46,774 nucleotides of DNA from an uncultured Collinsella sp. Lineage in GTDB: Bacteria > Actinomycetota > Coriobacteriia > Coriobacteriales > Coriobacteriaceae. A model generated the notes under the pieces. That model did not search any database. It was not told the DNA's origin and saw only the letters and a program-made list of their open reading frames with translations. Position numbers and translations under genes: made by a program. This document shows positions 1 through 9,731 of this stretch, in pieces; the stretch's first letter is position 1; each line of letters opens with the position of its first letter. The DNA lies in NCBI GenBank assembly GCA_949294785.1, contig CASFIQ010000047.1:1-46774 (forward strand), written 5' to 3'.

Positions 1-2
1 CC

Positions 3-1358
3 TTCGGCGGCCGTATCATGGGGGATGGGCAGCCCAAGTACCTCAACACCGCCGAGACGGGTGTGTTCCACAAAAAACGAAACCTTTACGGCTTCAATTG
101 GGCCAAGGAGCATATCGTCGCGCAGAGCACGGCGGTCGTGGTGGAAGGCTACACCGATGCCATCGCCTGTTGGGAGGCGGGTATCGGCAACGTGGTGGCC
201 ACGCTCGGGACGGCGTTGACCGAGCACCACGTCAAGACCCTCACGCGCTTCGCCAAGCGCATCATCTACCTGTTCGATGGCGATGCTGCCGGACAGAAGG
301 CCGCTGAGCGCGCGATCCAGTTCGTCGAGACGGGATCGGTCGACCTGCGCTGCGTGATCCTGCCCGACGATCTCGATCCGAACGATTTTATCCGCGAGCG
401 CGGCGGAGACGCCCTGCGCGAGTTGCTCGATCAGGCGCAGCCGCTGCTCGATTTCGTCTTCGGCAAGCTTGAGGAGCGAAGCGACGTGTCAACGCCCAGC
501 GGGCGAGCTCGTGCCCTCGAGGACGCGTGCAAGCTCATTTTCCCGTTGCGCTCAAGCTACATGGTCGACACCTATTACATGCAGATCGCCGATAGGCTCG
601 GCGTCGATGTCGAAATGGTGCGCGAGGCCGAGCAGCGCGTGTTCCGCGACGTGTCTCGTCAGCAGGAGAAGGCTCGCGCCCGCGAGCGCGCCCGTGAGCG
701 TGCGTCGCGTCCGGTAGACGAGGTGCCCTATGTCGACGAGGCTCCACCCGAGCCGTTTTACGACCAGGAGGCGCCCGTCGAGATCGCGCCCGACCCGGCG
801 CCCGTGCCCCTGACCGACCTCGAGCGTCGAGCGCTTGCCGGTGAGCGCGAGCTGCTGTGTCTGTTGACCACCTATCCGGATAGCTTCCGTCCGTTCGCCG
901 AGCGCATCTGCTCGATCGATTGGATCGATCCTCGTCACGAGGCGATCGCCTGGGCGGTTTTGGCCACGCCCGAGTCCTCGCCGGTGGGGGAGGTCATGGA
1001 TGCGGTTCGTGCCGTTTGCCCTGAGGCGCCTCAGCTCGTGGGGGCGGGGACGATCGGCGCGACGAGCGCGCATCCCACCGAGACGAATATCGAGTTTTTG
1101 CTCGATACGCTCGAGCTCTACACCGTGCGCCGCCATCTTCGGGCGGCCCAGGCGCGGCTTCGGCAGGACCGGTCGCTCACCGCTGACGAGCGGCGCGACC
1201 TGACGATCCAGGCGACACGGGATGCGGCGCGGATGCGCTCCCTCGAACGCGAGCTCGAGGGGGTCGCGGACCCGTTCGCCCTCGAGCAGCCCGTCGTTCC
1301 CGGTGCGGGTTCCGCCTCCCGCGGTGCCGATTCCGAAAGCCCGAAATCGGGCTTATGA
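3..1358 (+). CDS. dnaG: DNA primase, C-terminal part (5' truncated by window edge)
   Basis: Synthesises RNA primers for lagging-strand and fork-start DNA synthesis together with the replicative helicase. The reading frame is open from the first bases of the window, so the zinc-binding domain and the start of the catalytic core lie upstream. What is visible: the FGGR and PKYLN motifs of the RNA-polymerase-like core, then the TOPRIM domain with GYTDAIA and the metal-binding YLFDGDAAG motif within the first 90 visible codons, then a Pro/Glu-rich linker and a C-terminal helical region that would bind DnaB. A 7-bp inverted repeat (AAGCCCG/CGGGCTT, 1337-1354) overlaps the end of the gene. rpoD follows 90 bp later, which recalls the dnaG-rpoD pair of the macromolecular synthesis operon. 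Confidence 0.96.
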   Translation, partial: FGGRIMGDGQPKYLNTAETGVFHKKRNLYGFNWAKEHIVAQSTAVVVEGYTDAIACWEAGIGNVVATLGTALTEHHVKTLTRFAKRIIYLFDGDAAGQKAAERAIQFVETGSVDLRCVILPDDLDPNDFIRERGGDALRELLDQAQPLLDFVFGKLEERSDVSTPSGRARALEDACKLIFPLRSSYMVDTYYMQIADRLGVDVEMVREAEQRVFRDVSRQQEKARARERARERASRPVDEVPYVDEAPPEPFYDQEAPVEIAPDPAPVPLTDLERRALAGERELLCLLTTYPDSFRPFAERICSIDWIDPRHEAIAWAVLATPESSPVGEVMDAVRAVCPEAPQLVGAGTIGATSAHPTETNIEFLLDTLELYTVRRHLRAAQARLRQDRSLTADERRDLTIQATRDAARMRSLERELEGVADPFALEQPVVPGAGSASRGADSESPKSGL

Positions 1359-1407
1359 CGCGAAATCGACGAAGACCGAATCATTTTCCGCTTCTACGGG
1401 GTATATG

Positions 1408-1416
1408 TGATAAAGT
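1408..1416 (+). promoter_or_regulatory. Possible extended -10 promoter of rpoD
   Basis: TGATAAAGT fits an extended -10 element (TG-N-TAAAGT), 32 bp before the GTG start of rpoD. No good -35 hexamer lies at the right distance. It would give rpoD transcription independent of dnaG. Sequence pattern only. Confidence 0.35.
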
Positions 1417-1448
1417 AATGAGTCCTGTGAGCAACGGAAGGAGACTCT

Positions 1449-2792
1449 GTGCCAAAGAAGAGCGAAACCATGGCAACCGAGCTTGATTCCTACCTGAATA
1501 AATTGGTGGACCAGGGCTCCCAGACGGGGTCCGTTTCCGAAGATGATATCCAGATCGCGCTGAAGGACGTCGATGTCACCGACGCCGATCTTTCCGGTCT
1601 TTACGACGCGCTGCGCGAGCGCGGCATCGATATCGTCTCCCAGGCGGGGGAGGATGCCGTCGAGCTCGACGTCGATCAGGACGACGTGGACGACCTTGAC
1701 GACAACCTCGACGACGATCTCGATGACGAGAGCCTCGAGGACCATGACATCAAGGTGGCTAAGAACGCCGACGCCGAGATGGCCTCGGTCAAGCCCAAGA
1801 AGAAGTCGCGTGTGCGCACCACGCGCTCCCGCTCGCGCGTGCGCGGCATCGACGCCTCGACCGTCATGCTCACCGGGGACCCGGTCCGCATGTATTTGAA
1901 GGAGATCGGCAAGGTCGACCTTCTGACCGCCGCCGACGAGGTCGACCTCGCCATGAAGATCGAGGCCGGTCTCGAGGCCACCGAGAAGCTCGAGGCGGCT
2001 GATCGCGGCGAGATCGAGCTCTCCCGCGCCGAGATGCGCCGCCTCACCCGCGTCGAGAACGTCGGTCTCGAGGCCAAGCAGGCACTCATCTCGGCGAACC
2101 TCCGCCTGGTCGTCTCCATCGCGAAGCGCTACGTGGGTCGCGGCATGCTCTTCCTGGACCTTATCCAGGAGGGCAACCTGGGCCTCATCCGCGCGGTCGA
2201 GAAGTTCGATTACGAGAAGGGCTTCAAGTTCTCCACGTATGCGACGTGGTGGATCCGTCAGGCGATCACCCGCGCCATCGCCGACCAGGCCCGTACCATT
2301 CGCATCCCCGTGCACATGGTCGAGACGATCAACAAGCTCGTTCGCGTGCAGCGCCAGCTGCTCCAGGACCTGGGTCGCGACCCGACTCCCGAGGAGATCG
2401 GCAAGGAGATGGATATGTCCGCCGATCGCGTGCGCGAGATCCAGAAGATCAGCCAGGAGCCCGTCTCGCTCGAGACGCCCATCGGTGAAGAGGAAGATTC
2501 CCAGCTCGGTGACTTCATCGAGGACTCGCAGGCCGTGGTTCCGCCCGATGCGGCGAGCTTCTCCATGCTGAAGGAGCAGCTCAACCAGGTGCTCGACTCC
2601 CTCGCCGAGCGCGAGCGCAAGGTCATCGAGCTGCGCTTCGGTCTTTTGGACGGCCACCCCCGTACGCTCGAGGAGGTCGGGCGAGAGTTCGGTGTGACGC
2701 GCGAGCGCATTCGCCAGATCGAGTCTAAGACGCTGGCGAAACTCCGTCATCCCAGCCGTTCCAGCAAGCTCAAGGATTACGTCGAGAGCTGA
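1449..2792 (+). CDS. rpoD: Primary sigma factor of RNA polymerase
   Basis: Housekeeping sigma-70 that directs RNA polymerase to most promoters. The GTG start follows GGAAGGAG; an ATG seven codons later is the alternative. Order: region 1.1-like N-terminus; an Asp-rich tract (about residues 74-100) followed by a Lys/Arg-rich stretch (116-133); region 1.2 ([11 protein letters not shown], 144-154); region 2 with the [18 protein letters not shown] and [12 protein letters not shown] motifs (about 217-270); region 3; and region 4 with the helix-turn-helix [10 protein letters not shown] near 415-424. Its 447 residues are typical of an actinobacterial primary sigma factor. The acid-then-base charge switch in the linker is strong but not unusual for the group. 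Confidence 0.98.
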   Translation: MPKKSETMATELDSYLNKLVDQGSQTGSVSEDDIQIALKDVDVTDADLSGLYDALRERGIDIVSQAGEDAVELDVDQDDVDDLDDNLDDDLDDESLEDHDIKVAKNADAEMASVKPKKKSRVRTTRSRSRVRGIDASTVMLTGDPVRMYLKEIGKVDLLTAADEVDLAMKIEAGLEATEKLEAADRGEIELSRAEMRRLTRVENVGLEAKQALISANLRLVVSIAKRYVGRGMLFLDLIQEGNLGLIRAVEKFDYEKGFKFSTYATWWIRQAITRAIADQARTIRIPVHMVETINKLVRVQRQLLQDLGRDPTPEEIGKEMDMSADRVREIQKISQEPVSLETPIGEEEDSQLGDFIEDSQAVVPPDAASFSMLKEQLNQVLDSLAERERKVIELRFGLLDGHPRTLEEVGREFGVTRERIRQIESKTLAKLRHPSRSSKLKDYVES

Positions 2793-2822
2793 TTTTGCAT
2801 CAGAACGCATAGCCGGTCATGC

Positions 2823-2856
2823 GGGCCGTCGGTGGAAGCGCCGGCGGCCCGTTTTC
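2823..2856 (+). terminator. Rho-independent terminator of rpoD
   Basis: A 10-bp stem GGGCCGTCGG/CCGGCGGCCC with one T-G pair and an 8-nt loop, followed by GTTTTC. It begins 31 bp after the rpoD stop. Confidence 0.8.
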
Positions 2857-2932
2857 TCGCCAACGCCAGCGCTTCGATACGATGCTCGGCTCGCGCGCCA
2901 ATCGGTTTCGAAAAAAGAATCGATTTTGGTTC

Positions 2933-2960
2933 TTGCCAAGCCAGCTGTTCTGAGTATACT
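2933..2960 (+). promoter_or_regulatory. Promoter of tRNA-Asn
   Basis: TTGCCA (2933-2938) and TATACT (2955-2960) are separated by 16 bp and end 30 bp before the mature tRNA. Both hexamers match sigma-70 consensus well. Confidence 0.7.
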
Positions 2961-2990
2961 AGTCACTGTTGCTTGCGAGCAGCGCCGAAT

Positions 2991-3065
2991 TCCTCGGTAG
3001 CTCAATGGTAGAGCCCGCGGCTGTTAACCGCGTTGTTGTAGGTTCGAGTCCTACCCGGGGAGCCA
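2991..3065 (+). tRNA. tRNA-Asn (GTT anticodon)
   Basis: A full cloverleaf can be folded by eye: acceptor stem TCCTCGG/CCGGGGA with one T-G pair, D-arm with AGCTCAATGGTAGAG, anticodon stem CGCGG/CCGCG with loop CTGTTAA (anticodon GTT), and T-arm GTAGG-TTCGAGT-CCTAC. Discriminator G is followed by an encoded CCA. It is a single-gene unit with its own promoter and terminator. Confidence 0.97.
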
Positions 3066-3074
3066 GATTTCTCA

Positions 3075-3096
3075 AACCCGCTTCGGCGGGTTTTTT
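3075..3096 (+). terminator. Rho-independent terminator of tRNA-Asn
   Basis: AACCCGC-TTCG-GCGGGTT hairpin with a UUCG-type tetraloop followed by a run of six T. It begins 10 bp after the tRNA CCA end. Confidence 0.92.
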
Positions 3097-3166
3097 CATA
3101 TCGGTCGAATTCTTGTGTGGCATGCTCCGCTTCGCTCCCGCCCGCGTGCGACCGTGCTCGTTCGTG

Positions 3167-3172
3167 TACAAT
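3167..3172 (+). promoter_or_regulatory. Possible -10 element of the pyr operon
   Basis: TACAAT lies 172 bp before the pyrR start. The same -10 form occurs before lepA and dnaJ here. No convincing -35 is visible. If used, the transcript has a leader of about 165 nt before pyrR. Confidence 0.4.
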
Positions 3173-3220
3173 CCAAGGCGAACCTTTAAGCGCGTACGAG
3201 ATACCGCAAGGGAAACATAA

Positions 3221-3925
<705 letters not shown>

Positions 3926-3928
3926 CGC

Positions 3929-4873
3929 ATGGCGTTCGACCATAAGCACCTCATCGATATCAGGGAGTACTCCGATAGCGATATCTGGAAGATCCTCGAG
4001 ACCGCCAAGGCGTTCTCGGCGGTAAACGAGCGCGCGATCAAGAAGGTCCCGACCCTCAAGGGCAAGACCATCGTCAACATGTTCAACGAGCCCTCGACGC
4101 GTACGAGGAGCTCGTTCGAGTTGGCCGAGAAGCGCCTTTCGGCCGACAGCCTGAACTTCGGCGGATCATCCACCTCTACGGTCAAGGGCGAGAGCCTCAT
4201 CGACACCGTCATGACGCTCAACTCCTACAAGATCGATATGGTCGTCGTCCGCGACAAGCATGCCGGAGCGCCCTACATCGTCTCGCAGCACACGCCCGCC
4301 GGTGTGATCGACGCCGGTGACGGCAAACACGGCCATCCCACGCAGGCGCTGCTCGACCTCTATACCATCTGGCAGCACAAGGGCGGCTTCGAGGGCATGA
4401 AGGTCGGCATCGTGGGCGACATCTCGCACTCGCGCGTGGTCGGCTCCCTCGCCCCCGCGCTCAAGATCATGGGCGCCGAGGTCTTCGCGATTGCGCCGGG
4501 GACGCTTATCCCGCCCGCGCCCGAGGTACTCGGGGTCGACCACGTCTCCAATTCGCTCGATGACGTCCTGCCTGAGCTCGATGTCGTGTACATGCTGCGC
4601 ATCCAGCGCGAGCGCCTGGAGGGGGCCCCGTTCCCCAGCCTCCGGGAGTACCACAACCTCTTCGGCCTCACGAGGGCGCGGGAGCGCCTCATGAAACCCG
4701 ATGCGATCGTGTGTCATCCGGGCCCCATCAACCGTGGCGTCGAGTTCGATTCCTACATGGCCGATCACCCGCAGCGCTCCGTCATCCTCGACCAGGTTTA
4801 CGCCGGTATCTGCGTGCGCATGGCCGCTCTCTATCTGCTGCTTGGAGGTTCCGATAATGGCTTATCTGCTTAA
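3929..4873 (+). CDS. pyrB: Aspartate carbamoyltransferase catalytic subunit
   Basis: Joins carbamoyl phosphate and L-aspartate to N-carbamoyl-L-aspartate, the committed step of de novo pyrimidine synthesis. The 314-residue length is normal for a catalytic chain. The carbamoyl-phosphate loop STRTR is at residues 56-60, and HPTQALLDL near residue 135 is the second family signature (GKHGHPTQ). No pyrI regulatory chain is present, so control is likely through PyrR. The 3' end overlaps the pyrC start by 17 bp, suggesting translational coupling. Confidence 0.97.
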   Translation: MAFDHKHLIDIREYSDSDIWKILETAKAFSAVNERAIKKVPTLKGKTIVNMFNEPSTRTRSSFELAEKRLSADSLNFGGSSTSTVKGESLIDTVMTLNSYKIDMVVVRDKHAGAPYIVSQHTPAGVIDAGDGKHGHPTQALLDLYTIWQHKGGFEGMKVGIVGDISHSRVVGSLAPALKIMGAEVFAIAPGTLIPPAPEVLGVDHVSNSLDDVLPELDVVYMLRIQRERLEGAPFPSLREYHNLFGLTRARERLMKPDAIVCHPGPINRGVEFDSYMADHPQRSVILDQVYAGICVRMAALYLLLGGSDNGLSA

Positions 4874-6146
4874 AGGCGCCCGCGTGGTCGACCCTCAGGT
4901 CGCGCTCGATGGCATCATGGACGTGTTTATCGACGGCGACCGTATCGCCAAGGTTGCCCCCTCGATCGATGCTCCGGACGCCGAGGTTATCGACCTCTCC
5001 GGAAAGTGCCTCGTTCCCGGCCTCGTCGACATGCACGTTCACCTGCGTGAACCCGGTTACGAGCACAAGTCGACCATCGAGAGCGAGACGCGCGCCGCGG
5101 TCCGCGGCGGTATGACGGGCGTCTGCTCGATGCCCAACACCGATCCGGTGACCGATAACGGCACGGTCGTCTCGTACGTCCTCTCCCAGGCGGCGGCCGC
5201 CGGGTACTGCCGCGTGTTCCCCTCCGGCGCGATGACGAAGGGCCTCAAGGGCGAGGTCATCTCCGAGATGGGCGACATGGTCGCGCACGGGGCGGTCGCC
5301 TTCACCGATGACGGTCGCGGCGTCCAGGGTGCGGGTATGCTCCGCCGCTGCATGGACTACGGCAAGATGTTCGGGCGTGTGTTCATGAGCCATTGCCAGG
5401 ACGAGGACCTGGTGGGCGAGGGCCAGATCAACGAGGGCGTCGTCTCCACCAAGCGGGGTCTTCTGGGATGGCCCGCCGAGGGCGAGGAGCTCCAGATCTC
5501 CCGCGACATCCAGATCGCCCGGCTCACCGGCGCCAAGCTTCATATCCAGCACATCTCGACCGCCCGCGGTCTCGAGATGGTCCGTGAGGCGAAGCGCGAG
5601 GGACTGCCCGTAACCTGCGAGGCCGCGCCGCACCACCTGTTCCTCACCGAGGATGCCATCGACGAGACGTTCGACACGCGGTTCAAGGTGAACCCGCCGC
5701 TGCGCACCGCCGAGGATGCGGCGGCGCTGCGTGCTGGGCTCGCGGACGGTACGGTCGATGCCATCGTCACCGACCACGCGCCGCATGCCGCTTGGGAGAA
5801 GTCCCGCGAGTTCGAGCTCGCCCCCTTCGGCATGACGGGTATCGAGTGCTCGCTCGCCCTCGTGCTCACGAACCTGGTCCGCACCGGTGAGATCCCCCTT
5901 GCGCGCATGGTCGAGCTGATGAGCGTGAACCCGCGCCGGATTCTCGGCGTCGAGGCGGTCAGCGTTGCGGAGGGGTCGCTTGCCGACCTCACGGTCTTCG
6001 ACCCCGAGCTCGCCTGGACCGTGGGCGAGGGCGGTTACGAGTCGATGGCCGACAACTGCGGCTTCGACGGAACCCCGGTCATAGGCCGTGCGACCGATGT
6101 GTTCGTGGGCGGGCGCCGTGTCATGGCCGACGGGTGCATCCGCTAG
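4857..6146 (+). CDS. pyrC: Dihydroorotase
   Basis: Cyclises N-carbamoyl-aspartate to dihydroorotate. The start ATG 4857 follows GGAGG at 4845-4849 inside the end of pyrB and gives 429 residues, typical for the amidohydrolase-type class I enzyme of Gram-positives. The metal ligands are in DMHVHLREPG (residues 59-68), with the HVHLR-type His pair at 60 and 62; the later ITDHAPH-type motif (VTDHAPH) carries the catalytic Asp. Sits in operon order before pyrK after a 69-bp gap, the largest inside the cluster. Confidence 0.97.
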   Translation: MAYLLKGARVVDPQVALDGIMDVFIDGDRIAKVAPSIDAPDAEVIDLSGKCLVPGLVDMHVHLREPGYEHKSTIESETRAAVRGGMTGVCSMPNTDPVTDNGTVVSYVLSQAAAAGYCRVFPSGAMTKGLKGEVISEMGDMVAHGAVAFTDDGRGVQGAGMLRRCMDYGKMFGRVFMSHCQDEDLVGEGQINEGVVSTKRGLLGWPAEGEELQISRDIQIARLTGAKLHIQHISTARGLEMVREAKREGLPVTCEAAPHHLFLTEDAIDETFDTRFKVNPPLRTAEDAAALRAGLADGTVDAIVTDHAPHAAWEKSREFELAPFGMTGIECSLALVLTNLVRTGEIPLARMVELMSVNPRRILGVEAVSVAEGSLADLTVFDPELAWTVGEGGYESMADNCGFDGTPVIGRATDVFVGGRRVMADGCIR

Positions 6147-6215
6147 CAGCAGCCGTCACCGGGGATTCGTGTTTCGCCCGTTCGTCAGGGGAATAGCTGA
6201 GAGAAGGTAACTGTT

Positions 6216-7004
6216 ATGCCCACTCCATCACCAGCCCGCATGCACGACTTCACCGTCGTCGAGAACGAACCCATGGCACAAGGTGCCATGCGGCTCGTCA
6301 TACATGCGCCGGCACTCGCTCGGGCGCTCAAGCCCGGTCAGTTCGTCAACGTCGCGGTTCCCGGCAACGCCATGAGCCTGTTGCGCGTGCCGCTCTCGTT
6401 CTCGTTCGCCGATGCCGAAACCGGAGACGTCGAGATCTGGTATGCCGTCGTAGGCGACGGTACGCGCCGCTTGGCGATGATGCGCCCCGGGGAGGCCTCG
6501 ACGGTCCTCGGTCCCGGCGGCAACGGTTGGACCGTGCCCGAGGATGCGCGCGACATCGTGCTCGTCGCTGGCGGCATCGGCACGCCCCCGATCGTCTCGC
6601 TCGCCGCAGCGGTCCGGGCCGCATCCCCCGATACCCGCATCCGCACCATCGTGGGTGCGCGCAGCGCGTCGGCGCTGACCGGTCTCACCGAGCTCCGTGC
6701 CGTCTCGGACGAGGTGCTCGTCGCGACCGATGACGGCTCGGCCGGTCATCACGGTTTCGCGACCGATCTTCTGCCCGATCTTCTTGCCGGGGCGGACTTC
6801 TGCGCCACGTGCGGTCCTGAGCCCATGATGGCGGCAGTTGCGCGCGCATGCGACGAGGCGGACGTGTTTTGCGAGGCCTCGGTTGAGCGGATGATGAGCT
6901 GCGGTTTCGGCGCCTGCGCCACGTGCGCGGTCGAGACGGTGAACGGTATGAAGGGCGCCTGCATGTGCGGCCCCATCTTCGATGCGAAGGAGGTCATCTG
7001 GTGA
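6216..7004 (+). CDS. pyrK: Dihydroorotate dehydrogenase electron-transfer subunit
   Basis: FAD and [2Fe-2S] subunit that passes electrons from PyrD to NAD+ in class 1B dihydroorotate dehydrogenase. It has an N-terminal ferredoxin-reductase-like FAD domain, a Rossmann NAD-binding part with VLVAGGIGTPPIVSLA near residues 110-125, and a C-terminal cysteine cluster (CGFGACATC then CMCG) for the iron-sulfur centre. RBS GAGAGAAGG precedes ATG 6216. The stop overlaps the GTG start of pyrD (GTGA), consistent with equal production of the two subunits. Confidence 0.95.
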   Translation: MPTPSPARMHDFTVVENEPMAQGAMRLVIHAPALARALKPGQFVNVAVPGNAMSLLRVPLSFSFADAETGDVEIWYAVVGDGTRRLAMMRPGEASTVLGPGGNGWTVPEDARDIVLVAGGIGTPPIVSLAAAVRAASPDTRIRTIVGARSASALTGLTELRAVSDEVLVATDDGSAGHHGFATDLLPDLLAGADFCATCGPEPMMAAVARACDEADVFCEASVERMMSCGFGACATCAVETVNGMKGACMCGPIFDAKEVIW

Positions 7005-7924
7005 GCCGCGTGGATATGGCCGTCGACTTCGCCGGCATGCATCTTAAGAACCCCATCAACACCGCGAGCGGAACCTTCGGTTTCGGCTGGCAATTCCAGG
7101 ATTTCTTCGACGTGTCCCGTCTGGGCGCCATCACCACCAAGGGGTGCGCCGCCGAGCCCTGGGCGGGCAATCCCAAACCGCGCATGACCGAGGTCAAGGG
7201 CGGCATGATGAACTCAGTCGGGTTGCAGAACCCCGGCGTCCGCGGCATGGTGGCCGAGTCGGGGGAGTATCTCGCCGACCTTGCGAGCAGGGGGACGCAT
7301 GTCATCTGCCAGGTCGCCGGCCATTCCGTTGCCGAGTACGTCGCCGCCCTCGAGCTCTTCGAGGAGCTTGTGCCCTGGGCATCGGCTTTCGAGCTCAACG
7401 TGAGCTGCCCCAACATCGATCAAGGCGGCGCCGCTGCCGGCTCGACCCCGGAGGGAGCCGCCGAGGTCATGCGCGCCTGCCGCCCGGTGACCAAGCGCCC
7501 GCTCCTCGTCAAGATGGCGCCCGTCCGCCTTCCCGAGATCGCTCGCGCCCTCGAGGCGGAGGGTGCCGATGGCCTCACGGTCATCAACTCGATTCCCGGT
7601 ATGGCAATCGACGTCCACACGCGCCGCTCGAAGATCTCCAAGCCCACCGGCGGTCTTTCCGGCCCGCTGCTTCACCCCATCGCGGTGCGGATGGTCTGGG
7701 AGGTCGCCAACGCGGTCGATATCCCCGTCTGCGGCGTGGGAGGCGTTACCTCCGGAGAGGAGGCTGCCGAGTTCATCCTCGCCGGTGCATCGGCGGTCTC
7801 GGTCGGTATGGCTTCGTTCGCCGAACCCGATGCCGCCGTCCGCATCCTGGGCGAGCTCGAGATCTGGGCCGAAAGCCAGGGCGTCAAGAGCATCTCCGAG
7901 CTGATTGGAGCCTTCGAATGCTAG
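7001..7924 (+). CDS. pyrD: Dihydroorotate dehydrogenase 1B catalytic subunit
   Basis: Oxidises dihydroorotate to orotate with FMN. GTG 7001 overlaps the pyrK stop and is preceded by GAAGGAGG; an upstream in-frame start would lie inside pyrK's cysteine cluster, so GTG is preferred. The product is 307 residues. Motifs: NPINTASGTFGFG near the N-terminus (FMN binding), NSVGLQNPG, and ELNVSCPNI with the active-site Cys that defines class 1. Pairing with pyrK shows the NAD+-linked 1B type. Confidence 0.96.
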   Translation: MSRVDMAVDFAGMHLKNPINTASGTFGFGWQFQDFFDVSRLGAITTKGCAAEPWAGNPKPRMTEVKGGMMNSVGLQNPGVRGMVAESGEYLADLASRGTHVICQVAGHSVAEYVAALELFEELVPWASAFELNVSCPNIDQGGAAAGSTPEGAAEVMRACRPVTKRPLLVKMAPVRLPEIARALEAEGADGLTVINSIPGMAIDVHTRRSKISKPTGGLSGPLLHPIAVRMVWEVANAVDIPVCGVGGVTSGEEAAEFILAGASAVSVGMASFAEPDAAVRILGELEIWAESQGVKSISELIGAFEC

Positions 7925-8646
7925 AGTCGGATGCCCGCGAGCGCATCATGATCGCGCTCGACGTCGATCGCGACCGCGCGCTCGAGCTCGGCGGCGCGCT
8001 CGCCGGCCGCGCGCGCTGGGTCAAGATCGGTATGACCCTGTTCTATGCGGAAGGCCCCGCTATCGTCCGCGCGTTCAAGGATCTCGGGTTCAAGGTCTTC
8101 CTCGACCTCAAGTTCCACGATATCCCCCATCAGGTGCGCGGTGCCGCCCGTTCCGCCGCGCTCACCGGAGCGGATCTGCTGACGGCGCACGGTCTGGGTT
8201 CCTCAGCCATGCTCCGGGCGGCGCTTGAAGGCGTCACCGAGGCTGCTGAGGTCTTGGGCGGCGAGCGTGCGCGCGTCATCGCCATCACGGTGCTGACGAG
8301 CATGGACCAGACGGCTCTTACCGAGATCGGCATCGATCGCCCGGTTGCCGACGAGGCGTCTGCGCTCGCGGGCCTTGCCCGGAAGTCGGGAATCGACGGT
8401 GTGGTCTGCTCTCCGATGGAGGCGGCTGCCATGCGTGCCGCCTTGGGTCCGTCCGCGTTCGTCGTCACGCCCGGCGTGCGGCCCGCTGGAGCCGACCTCG
8501 GCGACCAGAGCCGCGTTTCCACGCCGGCTTCCGCTATCGGGGCGGGTGCGAGCCATCTGGTGATCGGTAGGCCGATTACCGGCGCAAACGATCCGCTCGC
8601 GGCGTATGAGGCGATCGTTAACGAGTTGGTTGAAGCTCGGCCGTAA
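7918..8646 (+). CDS. pyrF: Orotidine 5'-phosphate decarboxylase
   Basis: Makes UMP from OMP, the last step of the pathway. ATG 7918 overlaps the last codons of pyrD by 7 bp; product 242 residues. Motifs: MIALDVDRDRAL at the N-terminus, VFLDLKFHDIPHQV with the catalytic Lys/Asp set, and near the C-terminus VTPGVRP and HLVIGRPIT for phosphate binding. Last gene of the cluster. pyrE (orotate phosphoribosyltransferase) and carAB are not in the window. Confidence 0.96.
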   Translation: MLESDARERIMIALDVDRDRALELGGALAGRARWVKIGMTLFYAEGPAIVRAFKDLGFKVFLDLKFHDIPHQVRGAARSAALTGADLLTAHGLGSSAMLRAALEGVTEAAEVLGGERARVIAITVLTSMDQTALTEIGIDRPVADEASALAGLARKSGIDGVVCSPMEAAAMRAALGPSAFVVTPGVRPAGADLGDQSRVSTPASAIGAGASHLVIGRPITGANDPLAAYEAIVNELVEARP

Positions 8647-8697
8647 CCGATACGCACCTGCTTTTACCTGCGGTGATTTCGTATGTTCTATGGATAC

Positions 8698-8725
8698 GGG
8701 GGCAATTACCTCTGTTTTTGCCCCC
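8698..8725 (+). terminator. Hairpin after the pyr operon, possible terminator
   Basis: An 8-bp perfect stem GGGGGCAA/TTGCCCCC with a 12-nt loop, 51 bp after pyrF. It is followed by AAATCT and not by a T-run, so it may stabilise the 3' end more than terminate. Confidence 0.45.
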
Positions 8726-8732
8726 AAATCTA

Positions 8733-8761
8733 TTGAACTTTGTTCGGGGTTCGACTAATGT
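8733..8761 (+). promoter_or_regulatory. Promoter of mihF
   Basis: TTGAAC (8733-8738) and TAATGT (8756-8761) with a 17-bp spacer, 86 bp before the mihF start and just after the pyr hairpin. Confidence 0.6.
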
Positions 8762-8847
8762 ATGTACGCGGTCAAGCGAGCAAACCGCTTATTTGCCGAG
8801 TTCAGACGCTTGATTTGTAAGAAGAAACCTAGTATTTGGAGGTTCAC

Positions 8848-9156
8848 ATGGCGCTTCCTCAGCTCACCGATGAGCAGCGCAAGGCCGCTCTCGAGAAGGC
8901 CGCAGCCGCCCGCCACGCTCGTGCCGAGCTTCGCGAGAAGATCAAGAAGGGCGAGGTTTCCCTCGAGTCCGTTCTCAACTCCGAGGACCCCATCGCTTCA
9001 CGTATGAAGGTCTCCACGCTCATCGAGTCCCTTCCCGGCTACGGCAAGGCCAAGGCCGCCAAGATCATGGACGAGCTGGGCATCTCCGCTACTCGCCGCG
9101 TTCAGGGCCTCGGTGTCCGTCAGCGCGAGCAGCTGCTCGAGGCGCTTACCAAGTAG
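8848..9156 (+). CDS. mihF: Actinobacterial integration host factor (mIHF)
   Basis: Small nucleoid-associated DNA-binding protein of the actinobacterial type, unrelated in sequence to proteobacterial IHF. Product 102 residues. ATG 8848 follows GGAGG (8838-8842) at ideal distance; an upstream TTG would overlap that RBS. The conserved block KVSTLIESLPGYGKAKAAKI near residues 54-73 is the helix-two-turn-helix that contacts DNA, followed by RRVQGLG. The order mihF-gmk-rpoZ is a hallmark of Actinobacteria and supports the taxonomic call. Confidence 0.93.
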   Translation: MALPQLTDEQRKAALEKAAAARHARAELREKIKKGEVSLESVLNSEDPIASRMKVSTLIESLPGYGKAKAAKIMDELGISATRRVQGLGVRQREQLLEALTK

Positions 9157-9725
9157 TGGGCGCTTCGGCATCCAAGCTTTTCGTCGTTTCGGGACCGTCA
9201 GGAGCGGGGAAGGGCACGCTGGTCGCGCGTGTGCGCGAGCAGTTGCCCGATCTCGGCCTGACGGTCTCCGCTACCACGCGCCAACCGCGCGCCGGTGAGG
9301 TCGACGGCGTGAGCTACTATTTCATCTCGCCCGAGGAGTTCGACCGTCGCGTGGCCGCCGGCGAGTTCATCGAATGGGCGAACGTGCACGGCAATCGTTA
9401 TGGTACGCTCGTGAGCGAGGTGGAAAGAAACCTCGACGCCGGCTCCTCGCTCTTGCTCGAGATCGACGTTCAGGGTGCGCTGCAAGTTAAGGAGCGCTTT
9501 CCCGATGCCGTTCTCATCTTCATCAAGCCCCCCTCGATGGAGGTGCTGCGTGAGCGTTTGGTCGGGCGCGGAACGGAGTCGTCCGATTCGGTCGAGCTCC
9601 GGCTGGCGAACGCCGAGCACGAGCTCGAGCTCGCTCATCGCTACGACGTCGTTCTTGTGAACGACGACCTCGGCGAGGCGGTCGAAGAGCTCCTCACCAT
9701 CATCGAGACCTATGAAAGGAACTGA
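9156..9725 (+). CDS. gmk: Guanylate kinase
   Basis: Phosphorylates GMP to GDP with ATP. GTG 9156 shares one base with the mihF stop. The product is 189 residues. The P-loop VVSGPSGAGKGTL lies at residues 8-20, and the GMP-binding region SATTRQPRAGEVDGVSYYF follows at about 38-56. Downstream LLEIDVQGALQVK and FIKPPS are family motifs. Co-transcribed with rpoZ, as in most bacteria. Confidence 0.97.
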   Translation: MGASASKLFVVSGPSGAGKGTLVARVREQLPDLGLTVSATTRQPRAGEVDGVSYYFISPEEFDRRVAAGEFIEWANVHGNRYGTLVSEVERNLDAGSSLLLEIDVQGALQVKERFPDAVLIFIKPPSMEVLRERLVGRGTESSDSVELRLANAEHELELAHRYDVVLVNDDLGEAVEELLTIIETYERN

Positions 9726-9731
9726 GGTCCC

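Noticed and set aside
1353-2810. 485-codon open frame on the - strand opposite rpoD
   Set aside because: Same mirror effect of codon bias; product rich in Leu/Val/Asp repeats with no recognisable domain.
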